A DNA stretch of 64,000 nucleotides from Litorilituus sediminis (GCF_004295665.1 NZ_CP034759.1:2542001-2606000); one strand, 5' to 3'. Counted from the stretch's first letter, positions 50,815 through 60,488 are shown. The notes: generated by a model not told the origin, from the sequence alone. Numbers and translations are program-made.

Positions 50815-52077
50815 ATGGCTTCCTCCAATAGCAATTTATCTGCACATAGTCAAACAAGGTCTTTGGTTGCCAGATTGGCTAAGCGCAGCGTTTTTCGTAA
50901 TACTCGCCGGACATTACTAACCATTTTTCTGATCTCTTGTAGTTTAACCGCCATCCTTTTCACCGATGCTTTTGTTCGCGGTATGGTTGATACTATGGTG
51001 AAAATTTCTACGCAAACCTTTTTAGGTGAGGCGCAAATTCACCAAAAAGGCTTTAGAGAAGCGAATGATATTGATTTATATATAAAAAATGAAAATAAAC
51101 TCTATCAGCAGCTTAGCCATATTCAAGAGATATCAGCCTTTGCACCGCGTGTTATCACAGGAGCTATGGCTTCTTCGTCAGAAAATGTTGCTTCTGCCAT
51201 TGTTTATGGTGTTGATGCTGAAAAAGAAGCTCAAGTAAGTAAATTGAAGCAAGCTGTGCTTAAAGGAAGTTACCTAACAGGCAAAGATGGCGAGATCTTG
51301 TTAGGCGATCGTTTAGCTGAACTTCTAGAAGTTAACTTAGGTGATCGTATTGTTATCACTGTATCTCAAGCCGAGGGCGGAGATTTATCACAAGCCTTAT
51401 TTCGCGTGTCGGGTTTATTTAGCTTTAACGAAAGAAATATGGATAACGCCATCGCCTTTGTTAATTTAAAGCAAGGTCAGGAGATACTTAATGTTCAAGG
51501 AGTTCATCAAGTTGCCCTGCGTTTGCAAATGTTAGCGCAAGCTGATGATAATACATTACCTTTTTGGCAAACATTAAATAACACAGAGCTAGAGACCCTA
51601 TCTTGGCAAGAGTTAGTGCCGCAGCTAAGCAGTATGCTTGCCATGACCGAGTACTCAACCTTAGTTGTTTCCAGCATTCTTTATATTCTGGTCTGCCTTG
51701 GCTTAATTAATACCATGTTTATGTCTATATTTGAGCGCCATACCGAGTTTGGTATTTTGCTGGCAATAGGCACTCAGCCTAAGCAATTATTCAAACAAAT
51801 ACTGTTAGAAGGTTTCTTTATTGGCCTGTTAAGTGTAGCCCTTGGTTTATTGTTAGCCTTTTTAGTTTGTTATTGGGGCTCTGTGGTAGGGATTGATTAT
51901 ACCGATCTTGAAATGACAGGTATGACGCTGAATGAACCGATTTATTTGCTGATTAATGGCGTCAGTTTTATGCAAATGGCTTGTGCTACTTTAGTGGTTG
52001 TTGTGCTTGCCTGTTTATATCCAGCCTTGCATGCTGCAAAACTACAACCTTCTTTTGCTATGCGAAAAACCCTTTAA
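50815..52077 (+). CDS. ABC transporter permease, FtsX/LolE type
   Basis: 420 residues with the same topology as its upstream neighbour: basic start LAKRSVFRNTRRTLLTIFL, periplasmic domain, then FMSIFERHTEFGILLAIGTQP and two further helices ending ALHAAKLQPSFAMRKTL. The two permeases are paralogous but clearly diverged, as LolC and LolE are. Likely the second half of the membrane complex with the ATPase at 52105. Confidence 0.85.
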   Translation: MASSNSNLSAHSQTRSLVARLAKRSVFRNTRRTLLTIFLISCSLTAILFTDAFVRGMVDTMVKISTQTFLGEAQIHQKGFREANDIDLYIKNENKLYQQLSHIQEISAFAPRVITGAMASSSENVASAIVYGVDAEKEAQVSKLKQAVLKGSYLTGKDGEILLGDRLAELLEVNLGDRIVITVSQAEGGDLSQALFRVSGLFSFNERNMDNAIAFVNLKQGQEILNVQGVHQVALRLQMLAQADDNTLPFWQTLNNTELETLSWQELVPQLSSMLAMTEYSTLVVSSILYILVCLGLINTMFMSIFERHTEFGILLAIGTQPKQLFKQILLEGFFIGLLSVALGLLLAFLVCYWGSVVGIDYTDLEMTGMTLNEPIYLLINGVSFMQMACATLVVVVLACLYPALHAAKLQPSFAMRKTL

Positions 52078-52104
52078 GAGATTAATTTAAGTGAGCTTAT
52101 TTTC

Positions 52105-52842
52105 ATGGTGTTAACGACAAATAATAACTGTGCTATTGCACAAGGTGATAGCAAGGCGATAGTGATTGAAACTAAACAGCTATGTCGTCATTTTGGTCAA
52201 GGAGACACTTTAGTTAAAGCCCTGTCTAATGCTAATTTAACAATAAATAGAGGGGAGTTTACCGCGATTATTGGCCCTTCAGGCTCAGGCAAATCAACCT
52301 TATTGCAACTTATTGGCGGTTTAGATACTCCTAGCTCTGGTGAGGTACTTTTAGATAATCGACATATTAGCCAAATGACAGGAACAGAGTTATCTGACTT
52401 TAGGCGCGATCATATAGGTTTTATTTTTCAAGCGTATAATCTGATCCCCGTGCTAAGTGCGAAAGAAAACATCGAATATATTATGTTGCTACAGGGGATA
52501 TCGCCTGCCGAGCGAAATAAGCGAGTTAAACAAATACTGCATGCGGTTGGTTTAGAAGGGCTGGAAAACAGACGCCCTGCTGAGCTTTCTGGTGGACAGC
52601 AGCAACGTGTCGCGGTAGCACGAGCTATGGTATCCAAACCAAGTATTATTTTAGCGGATGAGCCAACCGCTAACTTAGACTCTAAAACAGGCGCAGACTT
52701 ACTCGAAATGATGAAAACGCTCAATGAAGAGCAAAATATGACCTTTGTTTTTTCTACTCATGATCCAAAAATTATGGAGCGTGCTCGGCGTATCATTCGT
52801 TTAGTTGATGGCTGTATTGTTGATGATGAGCGCCGTGATTAA
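52105..52842 (+). CDS. ABC transporter ATP-binding protein, LolD/MacB type
   Basis: 245 residues with a ~20-residue N-terminal extension. Walker A GPSGSGKST (about 52-60), Q-loop FIFQAYNLIPVLSAKEN (about 110), signature LSGGQQQRVAVARA (about 155) and Walker B ILADEPTAN (about 178) are intact. The Q-loop wording and length are those of LolD/MacB-class ATPases working with FtsX-type permeases. Its stop overlaps the following barrel gene by one base (TAATG). Confidence 0.9.
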   Translation: MVLTTNNNCAIAQGDSKAIVIETKQLCRHFGQGDTLVKALSNANLTINRGEFTAIIGPSGSGKSTLLQLIGGLDTPSSGEVLLDNRHISQMTGTELSDFRRDHIGFIFQAYNLIPVLSAKENIEYIMLLQGISPAERNKRVKQILHAVGLEGLENRRPAELSGGQQQRVAVARAMVSKPSIILADEPTANLDSKTGADLLEMMKTLNEEQNMTFVFSTHDPKIMERARRIIRLVDGCIVDDERRD

Positions 52843-54128
52843 TGGCTAATAAAACATTATGCTTGGTTTGCGCCCTGCTCTACAGTCAAACTTGTTTTGC
52901 AGACAATACCGTGTTTACTGGCTATTTAAAAAGCTATGCGCTTGGCCAAGATAGCATCACCATTGATGCCAGTGATGGACTAAGTGAGCAACAAGCAATC
53001 TCGGGAAATTTTCAATCGCAAAATGCGCTTAGGTTAATGGGCTCATACCTGTCACCTTCAGTAGGAAATTTTGAGCTACATTATGAACTACAACCCTTGT
53101 ACTTTTCTAATACGGACTTTGCCAAAAATTCCGGTGGTTTAGGCGCAACCATAGCAACGTCTGAAACCCAGTATCGTTACAAAGACTTTGATACTGTGAT
53201 GACTGAAGTGGGTAATCATGGCGTAATTTTGCAAAACCTAGATAGAGCGAATTATCAATACAGTCATAAGTATGGCGATTTAACTATTGGCCGACAGGTA
53301 GTTTCCTTTGGCTCTGCGCGTTTTATTAACCCAACCGATATCTTTTTACCTTTTGCTATTCAAACCTTAAATCAAGAATATCGAGTAGGTATTGATGCTA
53401 TTCGATTTAAGGCCGATGTTGGTGATTTCGCTATGATTGATGCCGGCGTTATTATTGGCAAAGATGCTAACAAAGCCAATAGCGCCGCATTTTTACGTGG
53501 TAAAAATTCTATCGCTGGCAATGATATTGAGTTGATGATGGTAGCTCTTGATGATGCTTGGCTTGTTGGTGGTGGTATAGAGCGAGCTATTGCTGATTTT
53601 GGCTTTTGGTTTGAAAGTGCTTATATGAGCTGGCATCAAGATGCGCAACTGCCAACCAAGCCCTCAGAAACGGTACAGGCGTATACTAATAATTATTGGC
53701 GTGCTTCTATCGGCAGTGATTACGCGATAAATGAAGATATTATCGCTATGTTTGAATATCATTATAATGGTGCAGGAAGCGCTAATGCGCATAACTACCA
53801 TCAACTGCCACAGCAAGCACCTTATCAAAAAGCTGGCGTGTTTTTATTGGGACAACACTATTTGATTCCTGCTGTTACTTGGTTAGCCTCACCATTGATT
53901 TCTGTAAGCGCTAGTGCCTTTTATAACCTTGATGATCACTCTATATTTATCAATATTAGTAGTGAAACCAGTTGGACGGATAACCTATATTCTGATTTTG
54001 GTGTATTTTTAACTCATGGTGAAAATATGCAATATCAGTCAAATTTAGCCATGGATAATTATCGCTTTGCCTCAGAATTTGGTGCTTATCCATTGAGTAT
54101 TTTTGCCAGCGTACGTTATTACTTTTAG
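52842..54128 (+). CDS. Predicted outer-membrane beta-barrel protein
   Basis: 428 residues with a signal peptide (about 1-20, CALLYSQTCFA/D). The body alternates polar and aromatic residues in beta-hairpin fashion and ends SVRYYF, a terminal phenylalanine typical of barrels. It loosely resembles DUF1302-type outer-membrane proteins found with lipid-transport systems; that family assignment is tentative. Its overlap with the ATPase gene argues that it is the outer-membrane element of the same system. Confidence 0.7.
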   Translation: MANKTLCLVCALLYSQTCFADNTVFTGYLKSYALGQDSITIDASDGLSEQQAISGNFQSQNALRLMGSYLSPSVGNFELHYELQPLYFSNTDFAKNSGGLGATIATSETQYRYKDFDTVMTEVGNHGVILQNLDRANYQYSHKYGDLTIGRQVVSFGSARFINPTDIFLPFAIQTLNQEYRVGIDAIRFKADVGDFAMIDAGVIIGKDANKANSAAFLRGKNSIAGNDIELMMVALDDAWLVGGGIERAIADFGFWFESAYMSWHQDAQLPTKPSETVQAYTNNYWRASIGSDYAINEDIIAMFEYHYNGAGSANAHNYHQLPQQAPYQKAGVFLLGQHYLIPAVTWLASPLISVSASAFYNLDDHSIFINISSETSWTDNLYSDFGVFLTHGENMQYQSNLAMDNYRFASEFGAYPLSIFASVRYYF

Positions 54129-54136
54129 GGATTGTT

Positions 54137-55081
54137 ATGAATAAAGTGCTTATTTGTTTAATGGTTATTCTGCTAACAGCATGTGATAAGGCAACGGATA
54201 ATAAATTGGCGTTGGGAACCTTAGAGCGTGATCGTATTGCTCATACGGCGACCGTTAATGAAGTTATTGTGCAGCTGCCTGTACAGCCTGGCTCTCAGGT
54301 GAAGCAAGGTGATATTTTAGTGGTGCTAGATACGCGTTTACAAGAGGCAGCGTTAGCCAAGGCTCAGGCTGAGCTAGGACAAAGTCAGGCACATCTAGAA
54401 AAATTGCGACGTGGCGCGCGCGAAGAAGAAGTGGCTCAAGCCAGTGCTAATGTTGCTGGCGCAAAAGCAGCTCTCATTGAAAGTGAAGCTAACTATAAAC
54501 GTGTAAAAAATCTAGCCGAGAATAATTTAACCAGTGAAGCTAACCTAAGCCGAGCATTAGCGTCGCGCGACAAAAAGCTAGCGGCCTTGCATGCATACGA
54601 AGAAGCGCTTCGCCAATTAACAAGCGGTACACGGATTGAAGATCTCAATATGGCTGAAGCTAATTTACAGGCCGCCAAAAGTGTTGTTATCAGCGAGCAA
54701 AAGAAGTTGTCTGATTTAACTATTAGAGCAACACGTGATGGCATACTTGATAATCTACCTTGGAATTTAGGTGAAAGAGCCACTCAAGGCAGTCCATTAG
54801 CCATTGTTTTGGCTGGTAAAGCACCTTATGCCCGTGTTTATATACCTGAGCCATATCGTGTTGCTATTAAGGTGGGAGATACTTTAAAGGTGCGCGTTGA
54901 TGGTTTAACAGAAAAGTTCACAGGAAAAGTGCGCTGGATAGCGCATGATCCTGCTTTTTCGCCTTATTATGCGTTAAACCAGCAAGAGCGTGCTAGGTTA
55001 ATGTACTTAGCAGAAGTGCAATTACCTGATACAGCCTTTGATTTGCCTAATGGTTTACCAGCACAAGTAGAATTGCCATGA
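54137..55081 (+). CDS. HlyD-family membrane-fusion lipoprotein
   Basis: 314 residues. A lipoprotein signal MNKVLICLMVILLTAC places the modified cysteine at 16. It has the biotinyl-lipoyl half-motif VQLPVQPGSQVKQGDILVVL (about 48-67), a long alpha-hairpin rich in Ala/Glu/Lys (about 70-190), and the second lipoyl/beta-barrel half. It resembles YbhG/HlyD periplasmic adaptors. Its stop overlaps the next ATPase gene (ATGA), so the three genes 54137-57146 form a tight export unit of the YbhGFSR kind. Confidence 0.87.
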   Translation: MNKVLICLMVILLTACDKATDNKLALGTLERDRIAHTATVNEVIVQLPVQPGSQVKQGDILVVLDTRLQEAALAKAQAELGQSQAHLEKLRRGAREEEVAQASANVAGAKAALIESEANYKRVKNLAENNLTSEANLSRALASRDKKLAALHAYEEALRQLTSGTRIEDLNMAEANLQAAKSVVISEQKKLSDLTIRATRDGILDNLPWNLGERATQGSPLAIVLAGKAPYARVYIPEPYRVAIKVGDTLKVRVDGLTEKFTGKVRWIAHDPAFSPYYALNQQERARLMYLAEVQLPDTAFDLPNGLPAQVELP

Positions 55082-56004
55082 GCGAATTAGCCATTAACGC
55101 AAGACAACTAAGTCGTAATTTTGGCTCGTTAAAAGCGATCCAATCATTAGACTTAGCTGTTGAAAAGGGCTGTATTTATGGCTTTTTAGGGCCAAATGGT
55201 TGTGGTAAAACCACCGCCATTCGTTTACTTACCGGTTTGTTAAGGCCAAGTTCTGGCAGTGTTGAAGTATTAGGACAGCAATTGCCTAAATCAGCAAATA
55301 AATTGCGTATGGAAATTGGTTATATGACGCAAAAGTTTTCTTTATATGATGATCTTACTGTAAAAGAGAACTTGTTATTTTTAAGTAAAATATTTGCCAT
55401 TCCAGCTAAACAGCAAAATAAGCGTATTCAAGCCTTGTTATCTCTATATGAGTTAGATACCAAAGCTAACCAAATGGCTGGCAGTATGAGTGGCGGACAA
55501 AGGCAAAGACTCGCACTTGCTGGCGCAACAATTCATCAGCCTAAATTATTGTTTTTAGATGAGCCTACCTCGGCGGTAGATCCTGAAAATCGCCGTAATT
55601 TTTGGGAAAAGCTGTTTGAACTCTCGGATCAAGGCACCACTATTTTGGTATCAAGCCACTATATGGATGAAGCTGAACGATGCCATAAACTGGCAATATT
55701 AGAAGCAGGTATCAAACGAGCGGATGGTAAGCCTCAACAGCTTATGGAAGATATGAATGCGCATATTGTTGAAGTGATGGCCGATGATTTAAGAACGTTA
55801 AAGCAGGAACTTATGCATTTGCCTGAGGTTATTTCTGCGGCTCAATTAGGGGCAAGGTTGCGAGTGCTAGTGAGTAAACAAGTAAAGGATGTGAAGCAGT
55901 TTATGTTAGCGCAGCCAAGTGTGAAAGCGACAGATGAATTGGCTATTGTTAGGCCAAGCTTGGAAGATGTTTTTGTTACCTGTACTGGACAGGGACGACA
56001 ATGA
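55078..56004 (+). CDS. ABC exporter ATP-binding protein (YbhF/CcmA-like)
   Basis: 308 residues: an ATPase domain plus a ~90-residue C-terminal DrrA/YbhF-like tail. Walker A GPNGCGKTT (about 34-42), signature MSGGQRQRLAL (about 139) and Walker B LLFLDEPTSAVDP (about 159) are complete. YbhF of E. coli carries two nucleotide-binding domains; here there is one, so the enzyme would act as a homodimer. Start and stop both overlap neighbours by 4 bp. Confidence 0.9.
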   Translation: MSELAINARQLSRNFGSLKAIQSLDLAVEKGCIYGFLGPNGCGKTTAIRLLTGLLRPSSGSVEVLGQQLPKSANKLRMEIGYMTQKFSLYDDLTVKENLLFLSKIFAIPAKQQNKRIQALLSLYELDTKANQMAGSMSGGQRQRLALAGATIHQPKLLFLDEPTSAVDPENRRNFWEKLFELSDQGTTILVSSHYMDEAERCHKLAILEAGIKRADGKPQQLMEDMNAHIVEVMADDLRTLKQELMHLPEVISAAQLGARLRVLVSKQVKDVKQFMLAQPSVKATDELAIVRPSLEDVFVTCTGQGRQ

Positions 56005-57146
56005 TTTCTTGGCAACGAGTACAAGCGATTTTTTCAAAAGAGCTTACCCAGTTAAAGCGCGACAGAATGACCTTTGGCATGGTGATAATGATCCCCTTGA
56101 TTCAATTGTTATTATTTGGTTTTGCTATCAATACCAATATTCGCCATATCCCTGTTGGTGTTATAGATCATAGTCAGTCTGGTTTAAGCCGGGTACTGAT
56201 ACAAACAATTTCTGCAACGCAAGTGGTTAGTTTTGTTGAGCATTATACTAGCCAAGCGGCTGCGGAACAGGCCTTAGCGAGTGGTAATGTTCGTGCGATT
56301 CTTATTATTCCTCAAGATATAAGTCAGCGTTTGGTTCGCCATCATACTGTTGGCTTGGCATCACCAGCAGCGACAGATGAAGAAACTAGCCGACCTATAG
56401 CTCAGTGGTTAGTCGATGGTGCTGATACTATGATTGCTGGCGCAATTAAAAGCTTACGAGCTATGCCATTGAGTGAATTGTTAGATAAACCAGCAAACAG
56501 GCAAATACCCACTTTTGAAGTGGCCTTGTTCTATAACCCAGAACAAAGAACTGTGGTAAATATTGTACCTGGTTTAGTTGGCGTTATTTTAACTATGACC
56601 ATGATAATGTTTACTTCAGCCGCCATTGTTAGAGAAAGAGAGCGTGGTAACTTAGAAATGTTAATTACTACGCCTGTTAAGTCATATGAGCTGATGCTAG
56701 GTAAGATCATTCCCTATATATTTATAGGCTTAGTGCAAGTCACTATTATCTTAGGTTTAGGTTACTGGGTCTTTTCTGTGCCAATTAACGGGGATATGTT
56801 AGCACTGCTAGGTATTACGCTGCTATTTATTGCCGCGAGTTTAGTGCTTGGTTTAGTGATTTCAACCATAGCGAAAAACCAATTACAGGCGATGCAGATG
56901 ACAGTGTTTATATTGTTACCATCAATTTTGCTGTCCGGGTTTATGTTCCCCTATGAGGGCATGCCAGCTATAGCTCAGTATATTGCTGAAGCCTTGCCCG
57001 CTACCCATTTTATGCGCTTGATTAGAGGAGTGGTATTACGCGGCGTTGATATGTTTGATATGAGCTTTGATGTTTATTGGTTGATGGCTTTTACACTAAT
57101 AGGCTTGCTTGTTGCTTCACTGCGCTTTAAAAAACATTTAGATTAA
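56001..57146 (+). CDS. ABC-2 type permease (YbhS/YbhR-like)
   Basis: 381 residues. An N-terminal membrane helix (MIPLIQLLLFGFAI) and a periplasmic domain (about 50-185) precede five C-terminal helices. The ABC-2 signature region RERERGNLEMLITTPVKSYE (about 213-232) is present, as is LLSGFMFPYEGMP. Only one permease gene is present, where E. coli has two (ybhS and ybhR), which implies a homodimer. Last gene of the export cluster. Confidence 0.88.
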   Translation: MISWQRVQAIFSKELTQLKRDRMTFGMVIMIPLIQLLLFGFAINTNIRHIPVGVIDHSQSGLSRVLIQTISATQVVSFVEHYTSQAAAEQALASGNVRAILIIPQDISQRLVRHHTVGLASPAATDEETSRPIAQWLVDGADTMIAGAIKSLRAMPLSELLDKPANRQIPTFEVALFYNPEQRTVVNIVPGLVGVILTMTMIMFTSAAIVRERERGNLEMLITTPVKSYELMLGKIIPYIFIGLVQVTIILGLGYWVFSVPINGDMLALLGITLLFIAASLVLGLVISTIAKNQLQAMQMTVFILLPSILLSGFMFPYEGMPAIAQYIAEALPATHFMRLIRGVVLRGVDMFDMSFDVYWLMAFTLIGLLVASLRFKKHLD

Positions 57147-57210
57147 TTTTCGACTATAATTAACCAACATATCTTTCATTATCAGTTAATAAATTAGCAA
57201 CTTCGGCAGT

Positions 57211-58017
57211 ATGATAAATAAAATACTTCACTTTACAGTGCTTTTGGCATTCGCGCTCTTGGCGTGTCAGCGAATGGCATTAGCTGAAGGTAGTGATTAT
57301 CATTTACATATTAATAGCGAAATTATGGTGCCTTATAACTTTTATGACAATAACGACAAAGTTATAGGTATTAATATTGAAATTGTTAAAGCTTTACTGG
57401 AACGTACCAATATTAGTGCAGATATTAATATTTACCCTTGGGTGCGTTCATATCAACTTACCTTAAAGCAAGGCAATGCGGGGTTAATGTCGACCGCGAG
57501 AACTATTGAGCGAGAATCACAATTTAAATGGGTTGGTCCGTTAGCCTCTGGTGAGGGCTATTTGTATCAATTAAGATCTCGCACCGATATAAAAATCAAT
57601 TCGTTACAAGAAGCGCAAAATTATTTAGTGGCTGTTGTGCGTGGTGATGTTTATCAAGATATTTTTGAAAAACTAAACTTTCAGGTTAACAAAAATCTGA
57701 TGTTATTTAGTTACAATGCCGAATATATTAAGCCGTTTTTAGCGGGCAAGGTTGACTTGATATTGGGATCAGATATTGTCTTACCTTATATGCTAGCAGC
57801 GGGTGGTAGCAATATTGATGCGGTGAAAGCCGTGGTAAAGATACCTGATACGCAAGGCAATTATTTAGCCTTGAATAAGAATGTTCCTGATGATGTTGTA
57901 AAAAAACTCAATAACGCTTTGGTTGAGCTTAAACAAAGTGAAGAGTACGATAAGATAATTAATAAATATAAGCGCTTGGCAAATACTTATTCAACCTTAG
58001 GTTTGTATAAGAAATAG
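57211..58017 (+). CDS. Family 3 extracellular solute-binding protein
   Basis: 268 residues. A signal sequence ends either at ALA/EG (about 25) or as a lipoprotein at FALLAC; the AxA site looks better. The SBP_bac_3 fold shows in EIMVPYNFYDNNDKVIGINIEIV, FKWVGPLASGEGYLYQL and LKQSEEYDKIINKYKR. Ligand is unknown, likely a polar amino acid or related molecule. No transporter lies next to it; the following gene is a diguanylate cyclase, so a sensory role is plausible. Confidence 0.85.
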   Translation: MINKILHFTVLLAFALLACQRMALAEGSDYHLHINSEIMVPYNFYDNNDKVIGINIEIVKALLERTNISADINIYPWVRSYQLTLKQGNAGLMSTARTIERESQFKWVGPLASGEGYLYQLRSRTDIKINSLQEAQNYLVAVVRGDVYQDIFEKLNFQVNKNLMLFSYNAEYIKPFLAGKVDLILGSDIVLPYMLAAGGSNIDAVKAVVKIPDTQGNYLALNKNVPDDVVKKLNNALVELKQSEEYDKIINKYKRLANTYSTLGLYKK

Positions 58018-58065
58018 TGCTAAATCTAACCAAGCAATAACAGTAAGATTATTTAGGGAAAAATA

Positions 58066-59160
58066 GTGCTCTTACTTAAAGATAAATTTATAAAATACTT
58101 ACAAGTTGGAACTAGCAGATATTTAGACAGTGAGCGAAATAGAACCATTTTTATGGTGAATTTATTTAGCTTCGTTGGCTCTTCTATTACTGGTGCGCTT
58201 GCTCTGGTGGCTCTTCTTGATAGTAACTACTTGCTATCAAGTGTATTGATTGTGTCTAGTGTTTCTTTTTATCTAGGTCGATTTTTACAGCTGGCTAATT
58301 ACAGTAGCTATTTATCTTCTGCTGTTATTTTATTTTCTTTATATATATTAATGTTTTACCTTGTGCAGTCAGGAGGAGTTAATAATACCGGGCCTTTGTG
58401 GATTTTTATTGTTGCCCCGGTAACCTTTTTTATTAAGGGCTTAAAATATGGCTTAGTTAGCTTACTTTGCTTTATTTTTGTTATCTTGATACTGCTCTTT
58501 TATCAAGATGGTCAACTGCTTAGTACTGAGTATTCAACAGATTTTAAATTACGCTTGATATATTCTTTCGCAACTACCTCTTTCCTATCTGCATATTATG
58601 AATATTCAAGGCAGCAATCTTATGATCATTTACAGCAACTCTCTAAGCGCTACAAACGTTTAGCGCGTATTGATCCGCTAACTGGGCTATCAAACCGTCG
58701 AGATGCTTTAGCGGCACTAAACTATGAGCAGATGCGGATGGCAAGAGACAAGCAACAGCTGGCTATTATATTATGTGATATCGACTTTTTTAAGCGAATA
58801 AATGATAGCCTTGGCCACGATGCTGGCGATAAAGTCTTGATAGAATTATCTAAAATGTTTGAAAATTTAGGTAGAAATCAAGATCTAGTAGCCAGATGGG
58901 GCGGCGAAGAATTCTTGTTTATGCTACCGGCAACACAGCTAGAGGGAGCGTTACATTTTGCCGAGAGTATTCACCAAAGCTTAGCTAAAAAGGTTATCAC
59001 CTATCAAGAACACGAAATTAACTTAACGGTCAGTTTAGGTGTGGCAATGCTTGATAATGATACTGATATTAAATCAGCTATAAGTGAGGCTGATAGTAAC
59101 CTTTATAAAGCAAAGTATGCTGGTAGGAATCAAACTTGGCATAGTAATAAGGTGACTTAA
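58066..59160 (+). CDS. Membrane diguanylate cyclase (GGDEF)
   Basis: 364 residues. Several hydrophobic helices occupy about 25-175, then a GGDEF domain follows. The active site reads RWGGEEF (GGEEF, a functional variant) near residue 286. RNQD, an RxxD product-inhibition site, lies five residues before GGEEF. DPLTGLSNRRDAL and CDIDFFKRINDSLGHDAGD (metal-binding region) are intact, so c-di-GMP synthesis is likely. The start is GTG with AGGGA upstream. It follows the solute-binding gene by 48 bp. Confidence 0.93.
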   Translation: MLLLKDKFIKYLQVGTSRYLDSERNRTIFMVNLFSFVGSSITGALALVALLDSNYLLSSVLIVSSVSFYLGRFLQLANYSSYLSSAVILFSLYILMFYLVQSGGVNNTGPLWIFIVAPVTFFIKGLKYGLVSLLCFIFVILILLFYQDGQLLSTEYSTDFKLRLIYSFATTSFLSAYYEYSRQQSYDHLQQLSKRYKRLARIDPLTGLSNRRDALAALNYEQMRMARDKQQLAIILCDIDFFKRINDSLGHDAGDKVLIELSKMFENLGRNQDLVARWGGEEFLFMLPATQLEGALHFAESIHQSLAKKVITYQEHEINLTVSLGVAMLDNDTDIKSAISEADSNLYKAKYAGRNQTWHSNKVT

Positions 59161-59164
59161 GTTA

Positions 59165-59241
59165 TGGCCCACCCTGCAGGAGTCGAACCTGCGGCCTTCG
59201 CCTCCGGAGGGCGACGCTCTATCCAGCTGAGCTAAGGGTGG
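59165..59241 (-). tRNA. tRNA-Arg (anticodon CCG)
   Basis: Complement: acceptor CCACCCT pairs with AGGGTGG, and the D stem is GCTC/GAGC. The anticodon loop is CTCCGGA with anticodon CCG (reads CGG), and the T arm is GCAGG-TTCGACT-CCTGC. Discriminator G is followed by an encoded CCA (59167-59165). 77 nt, standard cloverleaf. It is a common integration target type, but I see no duplicated 3' end nearby. Confidence 0.96.
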
Positions 59242-59305
59242 TTAATAAGCCTTGTTTTTAGGCTCTTTTTGCTAAGAGCACTTACGCTGAAGGCAGGCGC
59301 GGCAA

Positions 59306-59334
59306 ATACTATAGTTAATGGTTAAATTTGTCTA
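59306..59334 (-). promoter_or_regulatory. Predicted tRNA-Arg promoter
   Basis: Minus strand: -35 TAGACA (59334-59329), 17-bp spacer, -10 TAGTAT (59311-59306), followed by a GC-rich discriminator region (GCCGCGCC) as in stable-RNA promoters. A GCCT...AGGC hairpin lies between it and the tRNA. Confidence 0.55.
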
Positions 59335-59450
59335 GCGAATAAAAGCAAATACTCACGATAAAAAAGGCTAGTTCACTGATAAAAGTGTACTTTATTGGTA
59401 AAACTGCCTAAAGTTAGCAATACATATTTCTTTTATAATAATAGCTTATC

Positions 59451-60488
59451 ATGATGAAAGCTTTGCTCGGTATTTCTATAACACAAGCGTTGATGCTGTC
59501 GATGTCGACCTTGTTGTTATTGTCTTCCTTTTCTGCTGATGCTCAACAAGCGAAAGTTGAGCAAGTTACTCCGCAGCTATATGTTAAAAATGTCTCACGT
59601 ACAGGAAAAGTAGCCTTTAGGCGCACGCAAAATTTATCTTTTAAAACTTCTGGCTATTTAACACGCCTTAATATTGATGAGGGGCAAGTTTTTAAACAAG
59701 AGCAAGTGCTGGCATCATTAGATATTACAGAGTTGCGAGAAGAAAAGAACGCAACTTATGCTCGACTGCTGCAAGCTAAACGCGAAGTAAATCGTGTTAC
59801 TGCATTGCTATCTAAAAACTTAAGCTCTGAAAAAGAGTTAGATTTAGCTAAAACGGAAGTTGAGACAACGCGTGCAGCGTATAAAGTTGCTTATTATAAT
59901 TTGGAAAAATCACAAGTTGTTGCGCCATTTGATGGTGTTGTGGTTAAGCGCTATTCAGACCTTAACGAATTACAATCTCCTGGTCAGCCAATATTACAAG
60001 TTGCAGCATTAGAAAATAACCTTATTGTCAATTTAGCGCTTACTGCGGAAGAAATGGCATTAGTGAATTTAAAGCAAGCGGCTAGAGTCAATATTTCCGG
60101 CGTTGGCGTAATAACAGGCTGGGTAAGTAAAGTGCCAGCTAGTGCCGATCAGCAAAGTAATTTATTTTGGGTTGAAGTATTACTGCCTGCACTTGAGCAG
60201 CGAAAACCTATTGTTATCGGGCAACTTGTCGAAGTTAATTTAGCTTTAACTGCGAATGAATATGTTTATCCTCTACCTATTGCAGCTTTAACCAGTATGG
60301 ATGATAGAGGTAATGCTCAGATTGTTGTTCAGCAACAAGGGGAGTTTGCATTACAAAGTTATACTGTGGAATATTTATCAAATGATGTGATTTATTTATC
60401 TGCTCAAGCAGCCTCCCCTGCACTTAATGTGGTTACTCAAGGATGGCAACATTTAACCTATAAGTCGCAACCACAAAATAACGAGTAA
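59451..60488 (+). CDS. RND efflux periplasmic adaptor subunit
   Basis: 345 residues with an N-terminal signal segment (about 1-31, ending SADA). The lipoyl half LSFKTSGYLTRLNIDEGQV (about 62-80), a short alpha-hairpin, VVAPFDGVVVKRY (about 161-173) and the beta-barrel part mark it as a membrane-fusion protein of the RND class. The residue before the mature start is not a lipobox cysteine, so it is probably anchored by an uncleaved helix or soluble. 5 bp before the pump gene. Confidence 0.93.
   Translation: MMKALLGISITQALMLSMSTLLLLSSFSADAQQAKVEQVTPQLYVKNVSRTGKVAFRRTQNLSFKTSGYLTRLNIDEGQVFKQEQVLASLDITELREEKNATYARLLQAKREVNRVTALLSKNLSSEKELDLAKTEVETTRAAYKVAYYNLEKSQVVAPFDGVVVKRYSDLNELQSPGQPILQVAALENNLIVNLALTAEEMALVNLKQAARVNISGVGVITGWVSKVPASADQQSNLFWVEVLLPALEQRKPIVIGQLVEVNLALTANEYVYPLPIAALTSMDDRGNAQIVVQQQGEFALQSYTVEYLSNDVIYLSAQAASPALNVVTQGWQHLTYKSQPQNNE

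Noticed and set aside
59165-59241. tRNA-Arg as an integration site
   Set aside because: No duplication of the tRNA 3' end and no integrase is seen within the window.
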